From Clostridium zeae (GTDB taxonomy: Bacteria > Bacillota > Clostridia > Clostridiales > Clostridiaceae): DNA of 64,000 nucleotides. Position numbers and translations under genes: made by a program. Numbering within the stretch: position 1 is the first letter of the stretch; each line of letters opens with the position of its first letter. The notes beneath the pieces were generated by a model. That model did not search any database. It was given only the letters and a program-made list of their open reading frames with translations, and had not been told where the DNA came from. The stretch covers positions 796,635-860,634 of the forward strand of contig NZ_BMBA01000002.1 of NCBI RefSeq assembly GCF_017312485.1, read 5' to 3'. This document shows positions 21,079-29,557 of this stretch, in pieces.

Positions 21079-22350
21079 TTAAACAACTTCACTAACTTCA
21101 GCTTCGTTTTCTTCAGCATAACTTTGATTATCAAGCTTTTTGAAGAATGGGAAGTATATAACTGCTGAAAGAATAACAAGAATTATTTGTAAAGCCGCCA
21201 TTCTCCATCCACCTTGCATGAATGCACTTGCAACAACAGGTAGACCAAAAGGAAGCTGAAGTCCAGCTACATGTGGAACTAATCCAATTGATATGGCTAC
21301 GTAAGCAACAATAGCTTGAATTATAGGAACACCTATGAAAGGTACAGCCATAAGTACGTTAAACATCATTGGAAGTCCAAAAACAACAGGTTCATTTATA
21401 CAAAATAGTCCAGGTACAAATGAAAGCTTTCCTAACATTTTTAACTTTTTGCTCTTTGCAACAAAAACCATTAAGAAACAAAGTCCTAAAGTACCACCAG
21501 CTCCACCGATACCAAAGAATAAATTATAAAATTGTTGAGTTAATACATGTGGTATTGGTGTTCCTGCAGTATAAGCAGCTAAATTTTCTATATCCATCGG
21601 CATATATAAAGCTGTTATAAAACTTCCAACAACTAATGATCCATGCATTCCACAGAACCATAAAATCATTTGAATCAAACCAATGATTAAGAATGAGAAG
21701 AAGTTATTTCCAAGCTTAGATAGAGGTGTTTGCACAATTGCGTATATAAATTGAGTAAAGGATCCATAACCAGTATTCATAAATATTCCAGCAATAGCTA
21801 TAAATATTAATCCTACTAAAACAGCTGGTATTAATCCAGAGAAAGTATTAGATATAGTAGGAGGAACGCTATCAGGCATTTTTATAACCAACTTTTTATC
21901 TACAAAAAGTGCATATAAACGAGTTGCAACTAAAGCTACTATTAATCCGGTAAATAACCCTTGTACACCAAACCAAGTAAGAGAGAACATGCTAGCTCCT
22001 TGAACAACAGTCAATGGTGTTACAAGTAAAAAGCAGAATACACTAAGTAATGCAGGCACAACAGGATCTTTTTCCAGACTAGTAGCAAACTTACTTGATA
22101 CCAAGAAGGAAGCGTATAATCCTAAACAGCCTATTGATAAATTATACGGAATAAAAAGAATTTTATTCAATCCAGATGAAGCCAAAAATGATTGCCATGG
22201 TCCAATAGGAATAGCAACTAACATAATTGCGAATGATCCAATCATTAAAACAGGTAGTGCGGACATAAGACCATTAGAGATAGCCTGTAGATACTTATTA
22301 GTTTGCATAACATATGCAAATCTCGTTAATTTGTCTTTAAAATTATTCAT
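21079..22350 (-). CDS. PTS EIIC, lactose/cellobiose family
   Basis: Membrane channel subunit of 423 residues with about ten hydrophobic segments. Family features include LMIGSFAIMLVAIPIGPW, the re-entrant region near CGMHGSLVVGSF, and the substrate-site segment CINEPVVFGLPMMFN. It follows the EIIB gene by 65 bases, with EIIA further upstream, and precedes FucU. Partner of a LevR-like activator and sigma-54 promoters. Family members carry beta-linked disaccharides such as cellobiose; here an apiose- or pentose-containing glycoside is suggested by the surrounding genes. Confidence 0.92.
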   Translation of the reverse strand: MNNFKDKLTRFAYVMQTNKYLQAISNGLMSALPVLMIGSFAIMLVAIPIGPWQSFLASSGLNKILFIPYNLSIGCLGLYASFLVSSKFATSLEKDPVVPALLSVFCFLLVTPLTVVQGASMFSLTWFGVQGLFTGLIVALVATRLYALFVDKKLVIKMPDSVPPTISNTFSGLIPAVLVGLIFIAIAGIFMNTGYGSFTQFIYAIVQTPLSKLGNNFFSFLIIGLIQMILWFCGMHGSLVVGSFITALYMPMDIENLAAYTAGTPIPHVLTQQFYNLFFGIGGAGGTLGLCFLMVFVAKSKKLKMLGKLSFVPGLFCINEPVVFGLPMMFNVLMAVPFIGVPIIQAIVAYVAISIGLVPHVAGLQLPFGLPVVASAFMQGGWRMAALQIILVILSAVIYFPFFKKLDNQSYAEENEAEVSEVV

Positions 22351-22415
22351 TTATTCTTACCCCCAGTTTTATTATTAAATTCATCTAAAAAAACGTTTAC
22401 TATGTTAATAAAAGC

Positions 22416-22718
22416 CTACAAATTCAAAGCTTTATTTAGCACCTTTTCACCATTCATCATTCCATAATCAATGCTATCTATTACATCAACCTTCATTCCC
22501 TTTGGCTCATACTCCTTCTTAAAAGTTCCAAGCATGAAACCAACCTGTGGTCCTAGTAATAATACATCTGTTTTTTCACCATATTCTTTTTTAAACTTTC
22601 CTTCAGCAGTAGCTCTTATCTCTGCTTCAATTCCTTTATTTTTTGCTGCTTGTTGCATTTTTGCCACTAGCATACTCGTTGACATTCCACCAGCACATAT
22701 TAAAGTAATTTGTATCAT
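22416..22718 (-). CDS. PTS EIIB, lactose/cellobiose family
   Basis: Small cytoplasmic phosphocarrier of 100 residues. The phospho-cysteine lies in the P-loop-like LICAGGMSTS (Cys8-9 region), followed by LLLGPQVGFML, both standard for EIIB of this family. It receives phosphate from the EIIA at 22899-23216 and passes it to the sugar carried by the EIIC. A second sigma-54 promoter lies 64-80 bases before its start, so EIIB-EIIC-FucU may also be transcribed without EIIA. Confidence 0.92.
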   Translation of the reverse strand: MIQITLICAGGMSTSMLVAKMQQAAKNKGIEAEIRATAEGKFKKEYGEKTDVLLLGPQVGFMLGTFKKEYEPKGMKVDVIDSIDYGMMNGEKVLNKALNL

Positions 22719-22781
22719 TTATAATTCCTCCTCAATTGGTTAAACTTATATTATTTGTTTATAACTTTCACATATTTATTT

Positions 22782-22798
22782 AGCAACTTCCATGCCAA
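22782..22798 (-). promoter_or_regulatory. Sigma-54 promoter before EIIB
   Basis: On the minus strand TTGGCATGGAAGTTGCT has the -24 GG and -12 GC exactly 10 bases apart, close to the sigma-54 consensus TGGCAC-N5-TTGC. The 21 bases 22788-22808 are identical to 23277-23297, the promoter before EIIA. Confidence 0.8.
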
Positions 22799-22845
22799 CA
22801 CACATAATTTAACTTAAATTCAGATTGGCTTTTATTTAATTGTTA

Positions 22846-22898
22846 ATGTGTGTTGTAACCATAGCTTATCTGTGTTTCGTCTGTGTTTCATGTGTGTT
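22846..22898. promoter_or_regulatory. Putative activator sites, TGTGTTT repeats
   Basis: ATGTGTGTTG (22846-22855), CTGTGTTTCG, CTGTGTTTCA and ATGTGTGTTC lie in a row between the EIIA stop and the sigma-54 promoter, 50-110 bases upstream of it. The first also pairs with CAACACACAT at 22796-22805. The position fits LevR-type enhancer sites. Confidence 0.5.
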
Positions 22899-23216
22899 CT
22901 ACTTACCTTTTTTTAATTCTAATATCTCGAAATACGTATCTATAAATTCTACAGCCAAATCCTTAACTGTCATGGCATTCATAAGGTGATCCTGGGCATG
23001 AACCATAAGTAAAGACATCTCAGTTTTATTACCTGCAGCTTCATTTTGAATTAGTTCTGTTTGAATATCATGAGCCTTATTTAAAAAATCATTAGCCTCT
23101 TCAATTAGCTCCTTAGCTTTATCTATATTTCCCGCTTTAGCTTCTTTTATAGCACTCATAGCTCTGCTTCTTGCATCACCGCCATTAACTATTATTCCAA
23201 ATACGATTTCTTCCAT
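22899..23216 (-). CDS. PTS EIIA, lactose/cellobiose family
   Basis: All-helical phosphocarrier of 105 residues. The family signature VNGGDARSRAMSAIKEA is near the N-terminus and the active histidine is in MVHAQDHLMNAM near 75-79. It takes phosphate from HPr and gives it to EIIB. The ATG at 23216 has AGAGG about 10 bases upstream and a sigma-54 promoter at 23271-23287. First gene of the PTS unit EIIA-EIIB-EIIC-FucU. Confidence 0.92.
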   Translation of the reverse strand: MEEIVFGIIVNGGDARSRAMSAIKEAKAGNIDKAKELIEEANDFLNKAHDIQTELIQNEAAGNKTEMSLLMVHAQDHLMNAMTVKDLAVEFIDTYFEILELKKGK

Positions 23217-23270
23217 AATGCAACATCCTCTCTACGTTTAAAATGTTATGTTTGTTATAACTATAATAAT

Positions 23271-23287
23271 AGCAATTTCCATGCCAA
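23271..23287 (-). promoter_or_regulatory. Sigma-54 promoter before EIIA
   Basis: Minus-strand TTGGCATGGAAATTGCT has GG and GC spaced by 10 bases. It lies 55 bases before the EIIA start and just downstream of a LevR-like sigma-54 activator gene. Confidence 0.82.
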
Positions 23288-23305
23288 CACACATAATAAG
23301 AAAAT

Positions 23306-23343
23306 AAATCCTACAATTCACCCTTTACAGAATTGTAGGATTT
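23306..23343 (-). terminator. Hairpin terminator after the LevR-like gene
   Basis: AAATCCTACAATTC (23306-23319) pairs perfectly with GAATTGTAGGATTT (23330-23343); on the minus strand it continues into a T-rich tail. It separates the activator gene from the sigma-54 promoter it should control. Confidence 0.75.
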
Positions 23344-23347
23344 AGGC

Positions 23348-26029
23348 TTACTCTTTCTTTATATAATTTCTATAATCAAAAAACCTCATTATATAACACA
23401 CTTCATCTTCAATTATTTCTATTGAGTACTTTTTGTTCAAAAATTCAGCAGCCTTTTTCACCACTTTGTATAGCTCTGGATTATCCTTAATATACTGGAT
23501 TTTATTTTCAAATTCATCAATAAACTTCCCTTCTTTAAGTCTGTCTATCATACTAGCTACATGAAAGGATATCCCAATTAAAAAATTAGTGTCTAGCTTT
23601 ATATCAAGTCCATCTTCAACCATACTATTAAACTTTCTTATATCTACTAATGCGGATTTACCACTTATGTTTTTAAGCTGCATCTCCAAAGTATCCCCCA
23701 TCTTTATGTAGGCACTTTGTAATTCTATAAATCTTTGCATCATTTTTAAAGCATCTGGATTAAACATATCTTCAAGACTAAATTGAGGAATTTTGGTATC
23801 CAATCCAAAAGAGCTTACTATACATACTACAGTGTGATCACTCTCTATTTCCTTTATTCTTTTATAAACACTGCTTTTTCCCACAAGATTTATTGGTATT
23901 ATCTCTAAAAGGTTACTGTCAAAATCAAGTTCTCTATGAAGCATGTTCTTAACTGTAATTGCACTTCCTTCTCCTGTAGTACAAATAGTTATAATCGCAA
24001 GCTTTTCACCTATTTCTTCATCTTCTATGATTTCTTCCTCGTGAGCTTCCATTAACACGTTTACACTAAGTGTATCTTTATATACCTCTTCAAGAGAATG
24101 ACCCATCATAGCTTTTCTTGTAGCTTCTAATACATGAAGAGTACTCACAAGAGGAATGGTTTTTGTTCTTATTCCAAATTCTTTTTGAAGCTCTGCCCCA
24201 AAGGTTGTAAAGGACCCCATATCTACTAAAAACAATATATCCGAATTTATTTTTGATTCTTTTATATATTTTTTTATATTAGAAAGTATAACTTTAGGCT
24301 TTTCTTCTATAGGCGCATTAATTCCTATAGCATGATTTACTCCTAATAGCTTATTAGCCGTCTCAACCATTGAACTTGCAGTTGCTGGTCCATGAGCTAT
24401 AACAACAACCTTTACATCTTTACTATATTCCTCAACTGCTCTGCAATCATAAATCAGAAAAAGCGCCAAAAAGCCAGCTTCATCAATTGGCATAGAGGTA
24501 TCTAAGGCTCTATCTATAATCTTCAGAAAATCTAATGCTAAGTTAAATTCCTCTTTATGTTGAGTTCTTATAGTATTAAGCTGAGGATTCACTATTTTTC
24601 TATTTTTTCTTACTCTCTCTATGGAGTTTGATATATGAACTGCCATACCATAATAAACCTTTTTACTAAGCTTTCTATTAAGCCTATCTTCACTTAAGCT
24701 TATCAACTCTTCAACAATTCTTATTATTTTAGGCTCTATTATATTTTCTAGCTTAGACATATCTACTTTGTTACTTACATCATGGATATAGTTATCAAAG
24801 TAATCTTCTATATCTTTTTCCATTTCTCTGTCTAACTCTTCTTCAGAAACCCCTTTGGTTTTGAGCTCATGAAATCTAAGATCTATCATTTCATAAATGC
24901 TTTCGTTATTGTCATACTCTTCAAATAGCATATTTTCTTCACTTTGGTTGAATAAACAATATCTTTTATTTATACCTATAAGTTTATTCCATATCTGACG
25001 ATGCTCTGTACCCATATAAAGACCTTCTCTTATGTACGGAGGTATATCTAAACTACTTATAATTATTTCTTCTTTCTTGTGTGCAATAAAATCTGCATAA
25101 GCCCTAGCACACAAAAGTTGTATATCCGTCTTTAGTTGCCCTACATTATTGGGACAGCTATAACTTAACAGCGATCTCATTGTATTTACAGAAACCTTTA
25201 TAATTTTTCTAAGTCTTGCTGACTCTTCCCTCATAAAATCACTTACTAAATTAAATCTTTCTTCCAAGGTTCTCTCATTAAGACTTGGAATCTTTATAAT
25301 CATCGGTATTCTTCTAGTAAAGGTTTTAAGCAAAGTTGATTCTGGATTTTCAGTTGTTGCAGAAACTATTAATACATTTGATGATCTTTCAATATCTGTT
25401 TCACCTAATCTTCTAAAAGTTCCCTTATCCATAAAAGTAAAGAAGATTTCTTGTCCCTCTGGTGGAAGCCTGTGAACTTCATCTAAGAAAAGAATGCCTC
25501 CATCTGCCTTCTCAATTAAGCCAACCTTGTCAGAGTCAGCACCAGTATATGCTCCCTTTGCAGTTCCAAAAAGTTGTCCAAGTAAAAGTTGAGGATTATT
25601 GGCATAATCGGCGCAGTTAAAGGTAATAAAAGGAGCTTCCTCTGGCATTGCTTCCATTTCAATAGAATATTTATGTACAAGTGCAGCAAACATAGATTTG
25701 CCAACACCAGTATCACCTAAAATTAACATATTCATACCTTTAGGAGGATACAATACTGCTGCCTTTGCCTGCTCTACAGCGGAATAAAGACTACTATTTT
25801 TCCTAACAAATATATCAAGGGTGTTCTCTCCAAGTTTACTTTCTTGTGGTACAAATAGCACAGGTTTTCCTTTAATCTTTGTCACTTTTCCTACTTCACT
25901 TAATTTATTTAAATCAGCACTTACATTTGCTCTATCAAGACCTAAAGCCGTAGCAATTTCCCCTGCACTTACACCCTTACCATCAAAAAGCTCATTAAGT
26001 TTCTTGTGAACTTCTTCAATTCTCCTCAA
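23348..26029 (-). CDS. LevR-like sigma-54 transcriptional activator with PRD and PTS domains
   Basis: Activator of about 893 residues. Order: winged HTH (VSAGEIATALGLDRANVSADL), AAA+ domain with Walker A GDTGVGKS, the sigma-54 contact loop GAYTGA and Walker B GGILFLDEVHRLP, then a PRD, an EIIA-mannose-like domain (VVVIAHGPATASSM), an EIIB-like domain and a second PRD. PTS phosphorylation of these domains normally tunes its activity. The TTG at 26029 is chosen because a GGGGGGG site lies 5 bases upstream and the start then matches the paralogue at 36356-39046. It should activate the two sigma-54 promoters just downstream. Confidence 0.9.
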   Translation of the reverse strand: MRRIEEVHKKLNELFDGKGVSAGEIATALGLDRANVSADLNKLSEVGKVTKIKGKPVLFVPQESKLGENTLDIFVRKNSSLYSAVEQAKAAVLYPPKGMNMLILGDTGVGKSMFAALVHKYSIEMEAMPEEAPFITFNCADYANNPQLLLGQLFGTAKGAYTGADSDKVGLIEKADGGILFLDEVHRLPPEGQEIFFTFMDKGTFRRLGETDIERSSNVLIVSATTENPESTLLKTFTRRIPMIIKIPSLNERTLEERFNLVSDFMREESARLRKIIKVSVNTMRSLLSYSCPNNVGQLKTDIQLLCARAYADFIAHKKEEIIISSLDIPPYIREGLYMGTEHRQIWNKLIGINKRYCLFNQSEENMLFEEYDNNESIYEMIDLRFHELKTKGVSEEELDREMEKDIEDYFDNYIHDVSNKVDMSKLENIIEPKIIRIVEELISLSEDRLNRKLSKKVYYGMAVHISNSIERVRKNRKIVNPQLNTIRTQHKEEFNLALDFLKIIDRALDTSMPIDEAGFLALFLIYDCRAVEEYSKDVKVVVIAHGPATASSMVETANKLLGVNHAIGINAPIEEKPKVILSNIKKYIKESKINSDILFLVDMGSFTTFGAELQKEFGIRTKTIPLVSTLHVLEATRKAMMGHSLEEVYKDTLSVNVLMEAHEEEIIEDEEIGEKLAIITICTTGEGSAITVKNMLHRELDFDSNLLEIIPINLVGKSSVYKRIKEIESDHTVVCIVSSFGLDTKIPQFSLEDMFNPDALKMMQRFIELQSAYIKMGDTLEMQLKNISGKSALVDIRKFNSMVEDGLDIKLDTNFLIGISFHVASMIDRLKEGKFIDEFENKIQYIKDNPELYKVVKKAAEFLNKKYSIEIIEDEVCYIMRFFDYRNYIKKE

Positions 26030-26212
26030 GTAATCCCCCCCTTTATCCACACACATCTCATAATTAAAATTCATTATATACGTTTACAGTTAATTTATCA
26101 AATATATTGTAACTATATTGATGTACAATTTCGCAATAAAATACCATTAATAGTTAAATAGATTATTTGTATGAAGTGTTTCATCTATATTTCAATCTTT
26201 CGAAAGTAAAGC

Positions 26213-26245
26213 AATTAAAGAAAGCCACTTCTGACTTTCTTAATT
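26213..26245 (-). terminator. Hairpin terminator after the DUF5060/DUF4038 gene
   Basis: AATTAAAGAAAG (26213-26224) pairs with CTTTCTTAATT (26235-26245) with one bulge, about 50 bases past the stop. The remaining bases to 26075 should carry the activator gene promoter. Confidence 0.6.
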
Positions 26246-26291
26246 ATTGTTACATTTTCACCACTATTTTAAAGTATACTAGAAGACATTA

Positions 26292-27902
26292 TTATTTCTC
26301 TTGGTTTTCAACAAACATTAACCAATCTCCCTGTTCTTTTTTAACTGGAAGCTCCCATGACCCATCTACTATTTTTATATTTTCAAAGGCTGTTGAATAC
26401 TCTCCAGTACAAGGATTAAACCACATTGCTGCATACGCACCATTTTTTAATCCATTAATTTTTATAGTCTTTCTTGCACCATCTCCATAATAGATGATCA
26501 TTTTATCCCTATTTCCATTAATAGATACTAGAGGAGTTTTTTTGCCAAAAGGATTAATATCTTCTTTATTGTCAAGATCTTCATAAGGGTTGAATTCCCA
26601 AAAATGTGCCTTCTCGTAGAAATCCTTCATATACCCTATCTGTTCTGCACCAACTCCATCAATAGCTTCATACCAAGTGATATCAAAGCGATTAAAAATA
26701 TTCATAGGGTTTGGTTGATTTTTCTCCCAGACATTATCCCAAATCCCCTGTGCACCGTAAGTATATCCGCAGCCTCCTAGCTGTATTGACATATATGCCA
26801 CTCTTCTCAGCATATCTGCTGTACACATACGGGTTCCGTTTTCTTCTAAGGTAGAGCAGAACTCATAAAAACACTCACCTTCTATAAAAGGCTTTTTAGA
26901 ATATTTTTTATAGAATTCTCTATAATGATCAGAACTAATAGAAAAATCTCCATGGCCCGCTTGATTTAAAGTAAAGTCAAACCAACTCTCATCTTGATAA
27001 TAATCAGCAAATGGTCTCTCATTAGTATAATGCGCTGTCTGCAAAGATCCATAGCCGTCCAGTTCTTCTATATATATAGCCACTTTACGCCATTCATTTA
27101 TTAATATTTCTCTTTCTTCGCCACCTTTATAACCTGCTACTTCTCCAGCCAATGTCCAAACTATAGGCAATGCTCCATATCTTGCTATGATATATCTAGC
27201 CAAATGCTTTTGACCTTCTAAGTCATTAATTATTGACATGAACCACGCAAAGCCCAATGCATTAACAAGACCTAAATCTGCCAGATAATACATACGACGA
27301 TCTAATTCTGTTTGATAAAATTCCACATTAGGAAGCTTTCCATTTTCACTTTCTGTCCAATAAAGTTCACTTCCACCCATAATACTGTCACTTCTTAGAT
27401 TGGTCTGATAAACATTATAGCCCTGATCTACACGTTTTTTAGCCATCCCCTTAAACATACTGTCCATTCCAGGATGATTTGACTGATCCCATTGTTCTTT
27501 ATATGCAAATTCCCAATGAGTATCACCTAACCAGAAGAATGGAGTACCATCATCATGAATTAAATATCTTCCTGATGGGTGAACTTTTAAGAAACCATGA
27601 CGGTATATCTCTAAATCACCACAATATTCAACACATTCTATTTCTCCCGTTGTATCATTTAATCCTGACTGTTCATCTGCTATGACTTTGTAGTTCCAAA
27701 TCCCTAATTCTGTAGGCGCAAAGGAAATCTTATAAATATTTTCTCCATCCCAATATGCTTCTCTCTTAAGCTCACGTCCTGATGGAGCTGTAAATACAGC
27801 TGATATCTTCGCATCCAAAAATGGATTTTTATAAGAAGTTTCACTGTTAAATTCTAAAATTATCTGACGCCATTTTTCAGTTCTTTGATTTTTACCCTGC
27901 AT
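26292..27902 (-). CDS. DUF5060-DUF4038 glycoside hydrolase, apiosidase-like, cytoplasmic
   Basis: Protein of 536 residues. The first 85 or so form a beta-sandwich of the DUF5060 type (SAVFTAPSGRELKREAYWDG); a DUF4038 TIM barrel follows (YLIHDDGTPFFWLGDTHWEF, WTLAGEVAGY, PFIEGECFYEF, GYTYGAQGIWDNVW); the last 90 or so are another beta domain (MWFNPCTGEY). No signal peptide. GH140 apiosidase is the characterised member of this group. The ATG at 27902 starts one base after the stop of the ester hydrolase gene, with its GGGGG site inside that gene, so the two are translated together. Confidence 0.8.
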   Translation of the reverse strand: MQGKNQRTEKWRQIILEFNSETSYKNPFLDAKISAVFTAPSGRELKREAYWDGENIYKISFAPTELGIWNYKVIADEQSGLNDTTGEIECVEYCGDLEIYRHGFLKVHPSGRYLIHDDGTPFFWLGDTHWEFAYKEQWDQSNHPGMDSMFKGMAKKRVDQGYNVYQTNLRSDSIMGGSELYWTESENGKLPNVEFYQTELDRRMYYLADLGLVNALGFAWFMSIINDLEGQKHLARYIIARYGALPIVWTLAGEVAGYKGGEEREILINEWRKVAIYIEELDGYGSLQTAHYTNERPFADYYQDESWFDFTLNQAGHGDFSISSDHYREFYKKYSKKPFIEGECFYEFCSTLEENGTRMCTADMLRRVAYMSIQLGGCGYTYGAQGIWDNVWEKNQPNPMNIFNRFDITWYEAIDGVGAEQIGYMKDFYEKAHFWEFNPYEDLDNKEDINPFGKKTPLVSINGNRDKMIIYYGDGARKTIKINGLKNGAYAAMWFNPCTGEYSTAFENIKIVDGSWELPVKKEQGDWLMFVENQEK

Positions 27903-27903
27903 A

Positions 27904-29376
27904 TTATAGCCCCCTTTTTCTTGCTAGCTCCAAAGCAAGTTCTATTAGTTCCTGCCCATCTTCCTTGCAAACAAAACCTTTTGAAATTTGTTCTTCAGTA
28001 TCTTGGGTAACCAGCTTTCTATAATTCTCAATTGTTCCATACAACTCCTTCAGCATACCTGAAGAAAAAGCTTCCTCATATCCAAACAAACCATCTTTAT
28101 CAGAACTCGGATCTAACATACTCATTCCAACTTCAATATTGCTTGTACTATTGTAACGACCTGTTGGATAATTAAGAAGACAAGTTCTTAGTCCACCTAC
28201 AGTATTGCCAAATGCATCCTTACAATTTTCTCCTTCAGCATCAACTTTAATACGTTCGCAATGATTAGGTCCAGCCCCTGTCCTAACCCAGTTAAATAGA
28301 TTTCTATACGCTGCTGCAAATAGGATTTGTGAAGGATAATCATTACCTTCTTCATGTTTTCCTATATATTCAGGCAAATGATCTATTCTCTTTAAATCTG
28401 GATCATTTTGATAATAATCAACATAACTATACATAGTATCATGACTTGCACCAGTAACCTCATATAATCTATATTTAAAATATAGATTATCACTATCCGA
28501 TCTCATAGTTCTCCAACTATCATACCTACCATTTTCGCTTTCTGTTTGCACAGCAATAAATGGCTCACTAACCTTTTCAATTCTTGATAACTTAAAGCTA
28601 TATTCTTTTAATGACTCATACTGATTTATCGGCGTAACTAGAGAACGAACACCACCGCCAGCCAAATAACCATCAAACACTTTACCCCCTCGTGAAACCT
28701 CTGGACGATATGCAAAACTATTTACATATCTGAAAAGATAACATGCTGATTGAGACCATCCTGTAAGATAAATATATTTACGAGAATATTTAAGTAATGG
28801 ATTCTCATCTTCATCTGAACGAATTAACCACGCTAAATCAGTTAGCATGTCCCAAAACAAGCCTGTCTCATAAGAAATATCTAAATCAGGTAATACATGA
28901 TTTCTTTCTAATGCCTCTTCAATTTTGAAAGAAAAAGGAACTTCAGGGTTTGGATTTTTCCATGACAATCTTCCATATCGCTCAGTATTAAACTCCACCA
29001 TCTTCTTTATAGTATTTGGCTTGCTGGTTATACCTATATAGATATCCCCATTTCTCACAAATTCCTTATGTCCTAAAATCCACATACGATCTATTTCCAT
29101 AAAAGATGTAGGATTCACTATTTCAATAACAACATTTCCGCTACAAAGCTTAGGATTTTTTGGTGCACGAACTACAAATCTATTTATATATGGTGCATCA
29201 GCTGTTGCAACTTCTACCCTTTCATCCTTATCAACAGAGCGATATACATTAGCTGTACCATACATATAATATTCTGTTTCTTCATATCCATTCTGAGATA
29301 GCTTACAATACTTTTCAGCACTAGCAAAAGGATAACTAGTATCTGTTATAGGAATCTGTTCTATTCTTTCTATCAT
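27904..29376 (-). CDS. Alpha/beta-hydrolase-domain esterase
   Basis: Protein of 490 residues resembling the large alpha/beta hydrolase domain family of unknown function: nucleophile motif TGWSQSACY, an early beta-rich region (VVIEIVNPTSF), and ASHDTMYSYVDYYQ containing a candidate histidine. No signal peptide. The ATG at 29376 has AGGAGG 7 bases upstream; longer in-frame starts to 29439 lack a site. It is the first gene of a two-gene unit with the apiosidase-like protein and diverges from a LacI gene. It could remove an acyl group from a glycoside before the glycosidase acts; this is inference. Confidence 0.8.
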   Translation of the reverse strand: MIERIEQIPITDTSYPFASAEKYCKLSQNGYEETEYYMYGTANVYRSVDKDERVEVATADAPYINRFVVRAPKNPKLCSGNVVIEIVNPTSFMEIDRMWILGHKEFVRNGDIYIGITSKPNTIKKMVEFNTERYGRLSWKNPNPEVPFSFKIEEALERNHVLPDLDISYETGLFWDMLTDLAWLIRSDEDENPLLKYSRKYIYLTGWSQSACYLFRYVNSFAYRPEVSRGGKVFDGYLAGGGVRSLVTPINQYESLKEYSFKLSRIEKVSEPFIAVQTESENGRYDSWRTMRSDSDNLYFKYRLYEVTGASHDTMYSYVDYYQNDPDLKRIDHLPEYIGKHEEGNDYPSQILFAAAYRNLFNWVRTGAGPNHCERIKVDAEGENCKDAFGNTVGGLRTCLLNYPTGRYNSTSNIEVGMSMLDPSSDKDGLFGYEEAFSSGMLKELYGTIENYRKLVTQDTEEQISKGFVCKEDGQELIELALELARKRGL

Positions 29377-29470
29377 AAAGTTTCCTCCTATTGTCTTATT
29401 ATTTACCCTTAATTTAATCCTTTTCAAACTCAATTTCAATAAATAATTCAGTTAATCTACTCAATTTTTA

Positions 29471-29517
29471 ACTAAATTATTTAGTAAATCTTGAATTTAG
29501 AAACTAAATAATTTATA
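29471..29517. promoter_or_regulatory. LacI operator pair between divergent genes
   Basis: ACTAAATTATTTAGT (29471-29485) is a perfect odd palindrome; ACTAAATAATTTATA (29503-29517) is a close second copy, centres 32 bases apart, about three helical turns. They lie between the esterase/glycosidase unit and the divergent LacI gene, the usual place for autoregulated LacI operators. Confidence 0.65.
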
Positions 29518-29557
29518 TTATTTTTAAAGATAAATTTTATTTATAAGAGGTAACTAT

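Noticed and set aside
22841..22898. Short TGTGTTT repeats considered as a CRISPR-like or tandem repeat array
   Set aside because: Units are only about 10 bases with no unique spacers; they fit activator sites before a sigma-54 promoter better.
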